From: Echinicola sp. 20G
Lineage (GTDB): Bacteria; Bacteroidota; Bacteroidia; Cytophagales; Cyclobacteriaceae
Direction: 5' to 3'
DNA: 64,000 nucleotides
NCBI RefSeq assembly: GCF_015533855.1
Contig: NZ_AP024154.1
Location: 5,601,501 to 5,665,500, forward strand
The first letter of the stretch is position 1. Every line of letters starts with the position of its first letter. The position numbers were made by a program, and so were the translations under genes. Positions 16,820 to 24,803 of this stretch are shown in pieces. The notes below the pieces were generated by a model. The model had not been told where the DNA came from, did no database searches, and saw only the letters and a program-made list of their open reading frames with translations.

Positions 16820-18136
16820 TCAAACTCCTATTCCATAATGGGTAAAACCTAATTCATTGAGGTATTTACGGTCATATATGTTTCTACCATCAAATATCAC
16901 CTTATGGTTCAAGAGTTTATTTAAAGCGCTCCAGCTTGGAATTCTAAATTCCGACCATTCTGTAACCAATAAAAGCGCATCTGCATCTACGCAGGCATCA
17001 TAAGCATCTTTACAATAAGTTACTTTATCCCCTACATATACTTCCTTTGCTTCCTCCATGGCAATTGGATCATATACTTTCACTTTTGCTCCGGCTGCTC
17101 TCAGCTCATCAATAATTACTATCGCTGGAGCCTCCCTCATATCATCAGTGTTCGGCTTAAAACTTAATCCCCACATAGCAAAAGTCATTCCGCTTAAGTC
17201 ATCACCGAAATGTTTCTTCACCTTATGGACCAGCTTATATTTCTGGTCATCGTTTACCGCTTCAACAGCCTCAAGTACCCTGAGGTCATATCCATACTGC
17301 TTTGCCGTTTTAACAATTGCTTTAACGTCTTTGGGGAAGCAGCTTCCTCCATACCCAACGCCTGGATATATAAACTTATTACCGATTCTTGGATCAGATC
17401 CAATTCCACTTCTAACCATATTCGCATCTGCCCCTACCAATTCGCAAAGATTGGCAATATCGTTCATAAAGCTGATTTTAGTGGCCAGCATGGCATTGGC
17501 GGTATACTTGGTCATCTCTGCTGAAGGAATATCCATGTAAATAATCCTATCTCCACTTAACTGGAAAGGTTTATAAAGCCTCTTCATAATGTCTTCAGCT
17601 CTTTCATCCTCCACTCCGATAATAATTCTATCTGGCTTTAAAAAGTCTTCCACTGCAGCCCCTTCTTTCAAAAATTCAGGATTAGAGGCAACTGCAAACT
17701 TCAAGGCACTTTCTCTTTTATCCAAAGCATCCTGAATAGCCTTTTTCACTTTACCTCCCGTTGTCACAGGCACGGTACTCTTTGTGGCTACAACAATGTA
17801 GTCATTCATGGTTCTCCCAATCTCATCAGCCACAGCCAAAACATACTTCAAATCTGCTGATCCATCCTCTCCTGGAGGGGTTCCTACAGCAATAAAAGCT
17901 ACCTCTGAATCTTGAATAGCCTCACCTAAGTTGGTGCTAAAAGTCAATCGCCCGCTTTGGTAATTTCTTACAACAATCTCTTCCAAACCAGGCTCATATA
18001 TAGGCATGATTCCTTTTTTGAGCTTGTCAATCTTCTTTTGATCAATGTCGACGCAAACAACCTCAATGCCAACATCTGCAAAACAGGCTCCCGACACCAA
18101 GCCTACATATCCAGTTCCTACTACAGTAATTTTCAT
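16820..18136 (-). CDS. ugd: UDP-glucose 6-dehydrogenase
   Basis: Oxidises UDP-glucose to UDP-glucuronate. The 438-residue protein begins ITVVGTGYVGLVSGACFADVG, contains EFLKEGAAVEDFLKPDRIIIG and the catalytic YPGVGYGGSCFPKDVKAI with the Cys near residue 260, and ends with MWGLSFKPNTDDMREAPA. All are diagnostic for Ugd. It is the first gene of the minus-strand unit that also carries the epimerase and manC. A candidate promoter lies about 400 bp upstream. Confidence 0.95.
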   Translation of the reverse strand: MKITVVGTGYVGLVSGACFADVGIEVVCVDIDQKKIDKLKKGIMPIYEPGLEEIVVRNYQSGRLTFSTNLGEAIQDSEVAFIAVGTPPGEDGSADLKYVLAVADEIGRTMNDYIVVATKSTVPVTTGGKVKKAIQDALDKRESALKFAVASNPEFLKEGAAVEDFLKPDRIIIGVEDERAEDIMKRLYKPFQLSGDRIIYMDIPSAEMTKYTANAMLATKISFMNDIANLCELVGADANMVRSGIGSDPRIGNKFIYPGVGYGGSCFPKDVKAIVKTAKQYGYDLRVLEAVEAVNDDQKYKLVHKVKKHFGDDLSGMTFAMWGLSFKPNTDDMREAPAIVIIDELRAAGAKVKVYDPIAMEEAKEVYVGDKVTYCKDAYDACVDADALLLVTEWSEFRIPSWSALNKLLNHKVIFDGRNIYDRKYLNELGFTHYGIGV

Positions 18137-18545
18137 GATTTACAATTAAAATATTTAGGTGGTTAAATTAATACATTTTTAGTTCTCGATCTACAGCTTC
18201 AACTGATTAGTCTTTACAAACTATGGGTTTGTCAGTGCCAAAATAATTTCTGGATAGTCACCACCCTACATTTCTCTTTATCTCAAATAGACATTATCCG
18301 AACCGCTCATATAGTCAAATACGAGTTATAAATGTTTAAGCTGAAAGGTTTTTGGGTATACCTGACATCTGTTTTACACATTTACGTTTTCTATAGTCCA
18401 GATGCCAATTAAGTGTCCTCTTTCAATACTGAAACTTATTTTCATTATTGAAAAAAAATTTCTCAACAAACTAATAAACTTAGTCAATGATAGATTAAAT
18501 ATCAAAATCCCACTATATCTATCCCCTACAAAATTGTTGATGTTT

Positions 18546-18576
18546 TAAAAGTAGTTTATTTTATTTTAAATACAAA
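18546..18576 (-). promoter_or_regulatory. Candidate promoter for ugd operon
   Basis: On the minus strand TTTG (18573-18576), a 19-nt spacer and TACTTTTA (18546-18553) match the phylum consensus at all but the last base. It implies a leader of about 400 nt before ugd. Confidence 0.4.
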
Positions 18577-18830
18577 AATTTGTTTTTAAAATTTTAATTT
18601 ATGTATCTCATATAAAATAAAATGAGGTAAAGATTATTTTCGATTATCCTGCACAACGGATGCTTTAAGAGTAAAGTACAGAGGAATTTAACCTTAAAAG
18701 CTCCATAATTCTTCGCAAAAACATAACATTTACATGCTAAACCTTTTAAAAATAGGAAAAACCATTAAATGCATTGAAAAATTTACAATTTATACGCCTA
18801 AATTCAGTGACTTAAATTAATAATTTCTCA

Positions 18831-18846
18831 TGGAAAACGGTTTCCA
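18831..18846. promoter_or_regulatory. Operator-like inverted repeat TGGAAA-ACGG-TTTCCA
   Basis: Perfect 6-bp arms 42 bp upstream of the -33 element of the plus-strand promoter. The protein that would bind is unknown. Confidence 0.35.
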
Positions 18847-18887
18847 ATTTTATTAAGTGTAATTTTCACATGTTTTGTTTATGTTTA

Positions 18888-18918
18888 TTTGAAAGAATAA
18901 AGATTAGGATTAAATTTG
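18888..18918 (+). promoter_or_regulatory. Perfect Bacteroidota promoter upstream of tRNA-like element
   Basis: TTTG (18888-18891), a 19-nt spacer and TAAATTTG (18911-18918) match the consensus at every fixed base. Predicted start is near 18925, about 26 nt before the tRNA-like structure. Confidence 0.7.
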
Positions 18919-18950
18919 TACTAGCAAGTAAAGCAAAAGGCTTTACACAT

Positions 18951-19030
18951 TGTGAGGTGCAGGGACAGAATGGCTTTGTTATTTTGTCATTAGAAGTTTT
19001 TCTGAAGGTTCGACTCCTTCTCTCGCAACA
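18951..19030 (+). ncRNA. tRNA-like element (acceptor and T arm intact, anticodon arm lost)
   Basis: TGTGAGG (18951-18957) pairs with TCTCGCA (19021-19027) as a 7-bp acceptor stem with two G-T pairs. GAAGG-TTCGACT-CCTTC (19004-19020) is a textbook T arm directly abutting it, followed by discriminator A and CA. A 5-bp D-like arm (CAGGG/CTTTG) is possible. The 25 nt between the D and T arms do not form a normal anticodon arm. It is therefore a tRNA pseudogene or a tRNA-mimic RNA, not a working tRNA. It sits in its own promoter-terminator unit. Confidence 0.5.
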
Positions 19031-19059
19031 GGTTATTTTGGGTTTATTGTTAATTGACT

Positions 19060-19092
19060 AAAGCTATGGAATCTTGTTTCATAGCTTTTTTT
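19060..19092 (+). terminator. Intrinsic terminator between tRNA-like element and NusG-like gene
   Basis: AAAGCTATG, 11-nt loop, CATAGCTTT, then further Ts; perfect 9-bp stem. Transcripts from the promoter at 18888 should stop here unless antiterminated. Confidence 0.8.
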
Positions 19093-19223
19093 ATGGCCAT
19101 AAAATAATTAGAAATACTCAAGTAGATAGATGTCCCTAACCTAAGAAACATCATTTTGTTAACCAAAAAGACTTGATTATGCCCTATTATATTCCGATTA
19201 TTGAGTCTTCAAATTTTTATTAA

Positions 19224-19727
19224 ATGAGTACTGAGATCAACTGGTTTGTGATGTATACGGCTCCAAGAGCTGAAAAAAAAGTAGCACAGCGATTAGAAGA
19301 AAACAATATTGAAACCTATCTCCCTATGATCGAGGAAATTCGTCAATGGAGTGATAGAAAGAAAAAGGTCAAGAGACCTCTCTTTAACGGTTATTTGTTT
19401 GTAAGAGCCGAAAAAAACAGACTCTGGGAAGCCTTACAAGTTCAAGGAGCTGTGAAATTTGTCAATTTTTCAGGCAACCATGCCATTGTGAGGGATGAAG
19501 AAATCGAAGCTATCAAAAGAATCGTCACTACTGGTGTTGCTGTTGAGGTGGACAGTTCTGAAATACATGAAGGCCAACAAGTCAAAATATTGGGTGGACC
19601 ATTACAAGGCTTTGAGGGGGAGTGTATCCAAAAAGGAAACCAAGATTATTTTATCATTAGAGTACCGAGTATCAACCAAACTGTTATGGTCACCGTACCA
19701 AGGAAATTCCTGGAAATAATTGGGTAA
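19224..19727 (+). CDS. UpxY/NusG-like transcription antitermination protein
   Basis: The 167-residue protein has an N-terminal NGN domain (NWFVMYTAPRAEKKVAQRLEEN, then NGYLFVRAEKNRLWEALQ) and a C-terminal KOW-type domain (GQQVKILGGPLQGFEGEC). It is a specialised NusG paralogue of the kind that promotes elongation through capsule and exopolysaccharide operons in Bacteroidota (UpxY). Unlike typical upxY it is not the first gene of the operon it neighbours. It is divergent from ugd and ends 2 bp before a convergent gene, so it is effectively monocistronic. A terminator and a longer possible hairpin lie just upstream of the start. Its target leader is unknown; the ugd or wza leaders are candidates. 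Confidence 0.9.
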   Translation: MSTEINWFVMYTAPRAEKKVAQRLEENNIETYLPMIEEIRQWSDRKKKVKRPLFNGYLFVRAEKNRLWEALQVQGAVKFVNFSGNHAIVRDEEIEAIKRIVTTGVAVEVDSSEIHEGQQVKILGGPLQGFEGECIQKGNQDYFIIRVPSINQTVMVTVPRKFLEIIG

Positions 19728-19729
19728 GA

Positions 19730-20101
19730 TTAGCGACCATAGTAATAAGGTTGCTTTTTCTCAAATAACTTCCTGAAGCGGTTGCCCGTTAAAGCGCTAA
19801 ACCCTCCAATCAATGCTCCCATTAAAGCAGTGATCAGCATTAATGACCCTTGATGGTTTAGCCCCATTATTTCTCCCATCATTCCGGGGAGAGGTGACGC
19901 TGTACTCCAGGTCACCCAAAAGGACTTCCCAAGCCATACAATACCTACTCCCAATGCTGCTGAAAAGAAAGCCCTCACACCATCACCTCCAAAGACCAAG
20001 CCCATATTTGCCCAAATCAACATCATTACCCAATAGGTCAAAAAAGGACTCACCAAAAGTGTAATCAATGCAAATAGTAAAATCCATAAAAGAAATTTCA
20101 T
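19730..20101 (-). CDS. Small integral membrane protein, unknown function
   Basis: A 123-residue hydrophobic protein with three or four predicted membrane helices (for example FLLWILLFALITLLVSPFLTY near the N-terminus and SLMLITALMGALIGGFSALTG near residues 85-105) and a basic C-terminal tail. I do not recognise the family. It starts 2 bp after the stop of the penicillin acylase gene, so the two are almost certainly co-translated, and it is convergent with the NusG-like gene. Confidence 0.7.
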   Translation of the reverse strand: MKFLLWILLFALITLLVSPFLTYWVMMLIWANMGLVFGGDGVRAFFSAALGVGIVWLGKSFWVTWSTASPLPGMMGEIMGLNHQGSLMLITALMGALIGGFSALTGNRFRKLFEKKQPYYYGR

Positions 20102-20103
20102 CG

Positions 20104-22533
20104 TTACCTTGGGTTTAACACAGTTTTAAATAAATTATTTTCCATTTCATTTTTGGAGTACAAGCTCATATTAAGGTATTCTCCTCTGGCCCATTTATCG
20201 ATCATGTTTGCATAAAATCTACTGCCGGGGTTACCGGATTGCCCTCCAGGGTAGATCCCCTGTGCCTTTACATCTTCGCCCAATTCCACTAACATTCTCC
20301 AACTTGCACCATGTCTTTCACTTGTCGCATTAATGATACTTCTCCCCCCTCCCGTATGCACACTATCATAGCTAAAGGCTTTAAAATTGGGAACCAAATG
20401 TTGGATGCTGGTATGCTTATACTTTGACCAGGACAATTCCTTTCCCTCTTCACTTAACTTACCCCATTCTTCAACTGTCGCTTCAAATGAACTTTGAATT
20501 TGTTCTTTTGCGGTTTCTAATTTCGCTGAAGTGTTTGGATCATCAAACACACTGTCCATAGGATAATCAATTATAAATCTTGAAGTTATATAATTATTTG
20601 GGTAAACAATCGGCTTTCCTTTTTGGTCCAGTTTTGACCAAATACTTGCTCTTAGCTTTGACCACCAAATATTAAAAATAGTTGGCCCAGTCACACCAGG
20701 ATCAGCATAAAAATCCCAGTTCGATAAAGAATCAATAAGCATTTGTGCATCTTCACTGAAAACTTTTGTGGAATCCTCTTGCAAATAACGCATCATTATC
20801 GGAAGCACCTCCGCTGCATGAAGGTCATAATCATCAAACTGCATGACTTTCATATCCTCCAAAGTAATATTATCCATACTTTGGAGAAGTGAATTAATCC
20901 TCCTGTTCCTGTAATGCTCAAAGCTATTGTCAAAGACATAATAAGGATAATCTTTCCCAACGGAATACTGATTGGCTGAACTGACAAAACCTCTTTCAGG
21001 GTTCAAAGTTGAAGGGTTTTGATTATTGGGAATGTATCCACTCCACTCAAATGCAGGATTGTTCCCATCCATTAAGTACTTGCCCTGTTCTGGCCACTTC
21101 AAGGGAAACTTTCCTTGAACTTTCATGGCGATGTCCCCATTCTTTGCAGCAAAGACAAAATTCTGAGCAGGTGAGGTAAAATTGTCCAATGCAGCCAAAT
21201 AATCTCTATGGCTCTTTGCCTTGTTAAGCAGCAGAAAAGTCTTTTGCTCATTGGAACCTTCATGAGCGGTCCATTTCAAAGCAAAGTTCCGTTTTTGATC
21301 GTTTGGTTTAAAAGTCCTATCATACATAACAGGACCATAATGGGTATAGATCACCGTATCCATATAAGCAGAATCCCCTTTAACTTCTATGGACTCTAGT
21401 CTAAGGGTGCTTTGGATCCACTGATCATTATAGCGGTACTCCAACCTGTTTTTATCCTTGAATTCAATGGAATACCAATCTCTTACATCCCTGGTAGCAT
21501 TGGTTACTCCCCAGGCAATATCTTCATTAAATCCACTGATGACCCCCAATGCCCCTGGGAGTGTCGCTCCTTTAACCGTATATTCCGGGGTACTCAGCTG
21601 CATCACGTACCATAAGCTAGGAAGGTTAAGTCCCAAATGTGGGTCATTGGCTAAAATGGGATTGCCACTTCTGGTCTTAGAACCATCTACAGCCCAGTTA
21701 TTAGACCCAACGCCAGGTTCAGGGCTTGAGATAGGTTCAATCAAAAGTGAAAAATCCGGATATTTTAAACCTGCAGGCTTCTCTATTTCTAAAGGCTGAA
21801 AATTCCAAACATGGTCTACTTCTATAACAGGGTCATTATCTTCTGTATAATCGGGAAAAAGCTTGTTCATGGTACTTTCTCCTACCTTAGCCCTTAAATT
21901 GGTATATTCAATATCCTTGTCTCCTACCAACATATCGGCCATATACTTCAATAAAAGCACCGTTTTGTAAGCACTCCATTTCTCTGGCCTATAATCCAGG
22001 ATCTTGTATTCTACAGGAAGGTCTGCAAGCCTCAAATGTTCTATATATAGATTGACCCCTTCACTGTATGCTTCTATCAGCTCTAATGTCTCCGGGCTAT
22101 TATCAGCCAGAAATTGTAACCCCATTTCCGCCCCATATCCTAGTCCTTTTCTCCTCTGTGTTCGATCAAAATCTATAGCTTGTATCCCAACTATTTCGGA
22201 TATTCTTCCTGCTGCTGCCCTCGTTTGAAACTCCATTTGCCAAAGACGATGCTGAGCGGTTACATATCCTTGTGCCAGCATTAGGTCTTTATCGTTTTGT
22301 GCAAAAAGATGAGGAATCAAATTTTCGTCGTAGACCACCTCCACAGGAGCGGACAGTCCTTCAAGATCAATTTTTTTCTTGGCTTTTTCATCTTCACTGT
22401 AAGAGTTCTGCCAAAAACCATGATAAGGATCCAGCAAATAGCCTAAAGGAGGAACCTGCCCAATGTTTACAGAAAGACCTACTGCTAATACAAGAGTAAC
22501 TAGTAAAACAATTAAAAATCCGAAGTATTTCAT
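20104..22533 (-). CDS. Penicillin acylase family protein (Ntn hydrolase)
   Basis: The 809-residue precursor of an N-terminal-nucleophile amidohydrolase of the peptidase S45 family, which includes penicillin G, cephalosporin and acyl-homoserine-lactone acylases. A signal or anchor helix lies at residues 3-22. The alpha-chain motif is followed by the autocleavage site GVGSNNWAVDG, placing the catalytic Ser at about residue 277. Downstream ANDPHLGLNLPSLWY and NVTRDVRDWY-like phrases are typical beta-chain motifs. It should act in the periplasm or outside the cell. Acyl preference cannot be read from the sequence. Confidence 0.92.
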   Translation of the reverse strand: MKYFGFLIVLLVTLVLAVGLSVNIGQVPPLGYLLDPYHGFWQNSYSEDEKAKKKIDLEGLSAPVEVVYDENLIPHLFAQNDKDLMLAQGYVTAQHRLWQMEFQTRAAAGRISEIVGIQAIDFDRTQRRKGLGYGAEMGLQFLADNSPETLELIEAYSEGVNLYIEHLRLADLPVEYKILDYRPEKWSAYKTVLLLKYMADMLVGDKDIEYTNLRAKVGESTMNKLFPDYTEDNDPVIEVDHVWNFQPLEIEKPAGLKYPDFSLLIEPISSPEPGVGSNNWAVDGSKTRSGNPILANDPHLGLNLPSLWYVMQLSTPEYTVKGATLPGALGVISGFNEDIAWGVTNATRDVRDWYSIEFKDKNRLEYRYNDQWIQSTLRLESIEVKGDSAYMDTVIYTHYGPVMYDRTFKPNDQKRNFALKWTAHEGSNEQKTFLLLNKAKSHRDYLAALDNFTSPAQNFVFAAKNGDIAMKVQGKFPLKWPEQGKYLMDGNNPAFEWSGYIPNNQNPSTLNPERGFVSSANQYSVGKDYPYYVFDNSFEHYRNRRINSLLQSMDNITLEDMKVMQFDDYDLHAAEVLPIMMRYLQEDSTKVFSEDAQMLIDSLSNWDFYADPGVTGPTIFNIWWSKLRASIWSKLDQKGKPIVYPNNYITSRFIIDYPMDSVFDDPNTSAKLETAKEQIQSSFEATVEEWGKLSEEGKELSWSKYKHTSIQHLVPNFKAFSYDSVHTGGGRSIINATSERHGASWRMLVELGEDVKAQGIYPGGQSGNPGSRFYANMIDKWARGEYLNMSLYSKNEMENNLFKTVLNPR

Positions 22534-22689
22534 AAAATATACCTTCTTTGGGTGATTCCAGGTAATTAGATATCCGAATTTAATCCATTATAGTATAATT
22601 TCAATTGATTAAAGCAGGAATATTTGATGTTATACCAAAACTCAACCCATAAAAAAATAAAAATAACATCTTTTTCACCTATTTAAAAT

Positions 22690-22728
22690 GCAAAAAGCTT
22701 TGGAGGAAACATCCAAAGCTTTTTTATT
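22690..22728 (-). terminator. Terminator after DUF2911 gene
   Basis: AAAAAGCTTTGG and CCAAAGCTTTTT arms (22692-22725) form a 12-bp stem with T-tracts on both strands. Placed just beyond the stop of the minus-strand gene at 22748. Confidence 0.75.
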
Positions 22729-22747
22729 ATTATCCTGATTAAATCAA

Positions 22748-23320
22748 TTAGTTTATAGTGATAGGCAGTTTAAGTTTTTCCCACCTCACGATCAGTCCTG
22801 GTTCCTCCACTGAAATCAAAAGCTGTTCTTGGTTGGTATCAAGCCATTCCGGAGTCACCTTCACTCTTAACACATCATTTTCCTCTTTATACTGGTAATG
22901 GCCATGCTCTAAATTCCATTCAGAATTAAAAATCACTGTCCAGTCACCTTCCTTCTGAGGAATAGTAAACAAAGAATACTTGCCAGCAGGCAAGGCTTCA
23001 CCCTCTACCGTTACGTCATCTGAAAAATTCAGATAAGTAGCTTCATTGGCACCGGTTCTCCATACTTCTCCATATGCTTCTAAGTCTCCCCAAATGGCCC
23101 TACCTTTTACGGAAGGGGCTCCATATTGGACTGAGATGGTTTTCCCTCCAATTTCTCCCTCAGCAGTTTTTAATGGGCTAGCTCTTTCTTCCTCCTGCAT
23201 TTCCATAGCTTCCGTTTCTTCGTTTTGGACGTTTTCACTCTTCTCGGCCCCACCACAGACACTCAACAAAGCTCCCGCAGAAATTAATATTAATAAAAAT
23301 AAAGCGTCAAACTTTTTCAT
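22748..23320 (-). CDS. DUF2911 family protein, secreted
   Basis: The 190-residue protein has an N-terminal signal (DALFLLILISAGALLSVCGG) with a Cys near residue 22, suggesting a lipoprotein. An acidic linker follows, and then a DUF2911 domain marked by IWGDLEAYGEVWRTGANEATYLNFSDDVTV and LPAGKYSLFTIPQKEGDWTVIFN. The family's function is unknown. It is divergent from the endonuclease-fold gene with a 318-bp spacer between. Confidence 0.85.
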   Translation of the reverse strand: MKKFDALFLLILISAGALLSVCGGAEKSENVQNEETEAMEMQEEERASPLKTAEGEIGGKTISVQYGAPSVKGRAIWGDLEAYGEVWRTGANEATYLNFSDDVTVEGEALPAGKYSLFTIPQKEGDWTVIFNSEWNLEHGHYQYKEENDVLRVKVTPEWLDTNQEQLLISVEEPGLIVRWEKLKLPITIN

Positions 23321-23638
23321 AAATTTTGAAATTGATTTAAAACGAATTTAAGCATTTTTTCAACATCCAATCACAATCCGTCTATTAATTCGAAATGAAC
23401 ATTCTAATTTATTTGTTGACAAAATATAGCGACTTATCTCACTAATTTTTCACTCAACATAAACCAAGCACTTTAAGTCACTTCAAATCAACCAGATCAG
23501 AAAGTATATTATTACCATTGGTATCAATACATTTTATATTTTACCATTAACATTACCCAATTATAACAGCAAGGCATTATTTTCCTTGTAATTCCCTTAA
23601 TCATAACCTATTTTCGCTAACATTTATACGATGTACAT
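23321..23638. other. Divergent spacer, 318 bp
   Basis: AT-rich. A weak plus-strand promoter candidate (CTTG 23585-23588, 20 nt, TATTTTCG 23609-23616) precedes the gene at 23639. Nothing else was recognised. Confidence 0.35.
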
Positions 23639-24718
23639 ATGCGCTATCTTGTAATTCTCGTTTTTTTACTATCTGTAATACTTTTTTTCTGCGTGAATAT
23701 TTCCCCAGAACAGCTACCCTATGCGGGATTGGTCCCCATGTTTATCCCTGTTTTTTTGATCATTAACTTTATCCTCCTTATTCTATTAATTTTTGCCAAG
23801 AAAAAAATATTGGTGCTTCCTCTTGCTGCCATCTTGATAGGTTGGAAATTCATAGGTGTAACCCTTCAGTTCAATAATGACTCTACTGATGAAAAGGGGC
23901 TTTCTGTATTGAGCTATAATGCCCATATGTTCAGTTACGAAAAATACAAAGCGAATGATCCCAAAGTAGTGCCTAACATTTTTAATTGGATTCGTGAACA
24001 AGACGTGGACATTATGGGATTTCAAGAATTTTATCAGGATTATACCACTCCTGCCAGAAATGCCATCAAACAAATCAGTAATGAGGGCAAATACAATTAC
24101 TCTGCCCAATCTGTAGAGGAAAAATCCGGAAGGCGTTTCTTTGGTTTAGCGATCTTCACTAAACACCCCATTATCAATGAAGGTAAAATTTTCGACAATA
24201 GAAAAACCAATGGAGCCATGTTCATTGATATCACCGTCAACAAAGACACCATTAGGGTTTATAATGTCCACCTTGAATCCATGAGTATTCCTGCAGACCA
24301 GTTGGATAATATCGATGGAATAAAAGAAAATTACCGCAAAACTTGGCGTAGGCTTAACAGAGGAATGGTCAACCGTGCCAAGCAAGTAACAGTATTGACC
24401 GACCATATCAAAAACAGCCCTTACCCAGTAATTCTTATGGGAGACTTTAATGATGTGCCCTATAGCTATACTTATTTTACAGTAAGATCGATATTGGAAA
24501 ATACCTTTGAGACCATAGGAAATGGATTTGGATTTACATTTAACAAAGTGCTTTTCTTTTTGCGGATTGACAACATCTTCTATAGTGATCAACTGACCCC
24601 AATCCGATTTAACACACTCAGGGAGGTTGACTATTCAGACCACTACCCCATTGAAGCTGTTTTCCAGCTAAACCCTCTGATCAAGGCTGTTCCTCAACCT
24701 TTGGACACTGACCAGTAA
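23639..24718 (+). CDS. Membrane-anchored endonuclease/exonuclease/phosphatase family protein
   Basis: The 359-residue protein has about three N-terminal membrane helices (residues 1-75), followed by an EEP-fold domain. The active-site landmarks are visible in order: LSYNAHMF, DIMGFQEFYQD with the metal-binding Glu, VHLES, ILMGDFNDVPYS with Asp and Asn, and DYSDHYPIEAVF with the Asp-His pair. The EEP fold covers DNases, phosphodiesterases and lipid phosphatases. Membrane-anchored Bacteroidota members of this type are not functionally assigned, so substrate is unknown. The domain probably faces the periplasm. Confidence 0.88.
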   Translation: MRYLVILVFLLSVILFFCVNISPEQLPYAGLVPMFIPVFLIINFILLILLIFAKKKILVLPLAAILIGWKFIGVTLQFNNDSTDEKGLSVLSYNAHMFSYEKYKANDPKVVPNIFNWIREQDVDIMGFQEFYQDYTTPARNAIKQISNEGKYNYSAQSVEEKSGRRFFGLAIFTKHPIINEGKIFDNRKTNGAMFIDITVNKDTIRVYNVHLESMSIPADQLDNIDGIKENYRKTWRRLNRGMVNRAKQVTVLTDHIKNSPYPVILMGDFNDVPYSYTYFTVRSILENTFETIGNGFGFTFNKVLFFLRIDNIFYSDQLTPIRFNTLREVDYSDHYPIEAVFQLNPLIKAVPQPLDTDQ

Positions 24719-24803
24719 TTTAAACATTCCAAAACCTTTGATAAGCGGTTTAGGTCTTATTTACTTTTTATTTTACTTTTGACAATTGGAAAAAATTATA
24801 ACT

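Larger units (their letters stand above)
18137..19223. other. 1.09-kb divergent intergenic region between ugd and the NusG-like gene
   Basis: Very AT-rich and without a convincing protein-coding frame. It holds a candidate minus-strand promoter, a 6-bp-arm inverted repeat TGGAAA-N4-TTTCCA (18831-18846), a perfect plus-strand promoter, a tRNA-like element and a terminator. Each is listed separately. Confidence 0.6.

Noticed and set aside
18951..19030. A functional tRNA or a tmRNA
   Set aside because: The acceptor and T arms are good but no anticodon arm can be folded, the CCA end is not encoded, and the element is far too short and lacks a tag frame for tmRNA.
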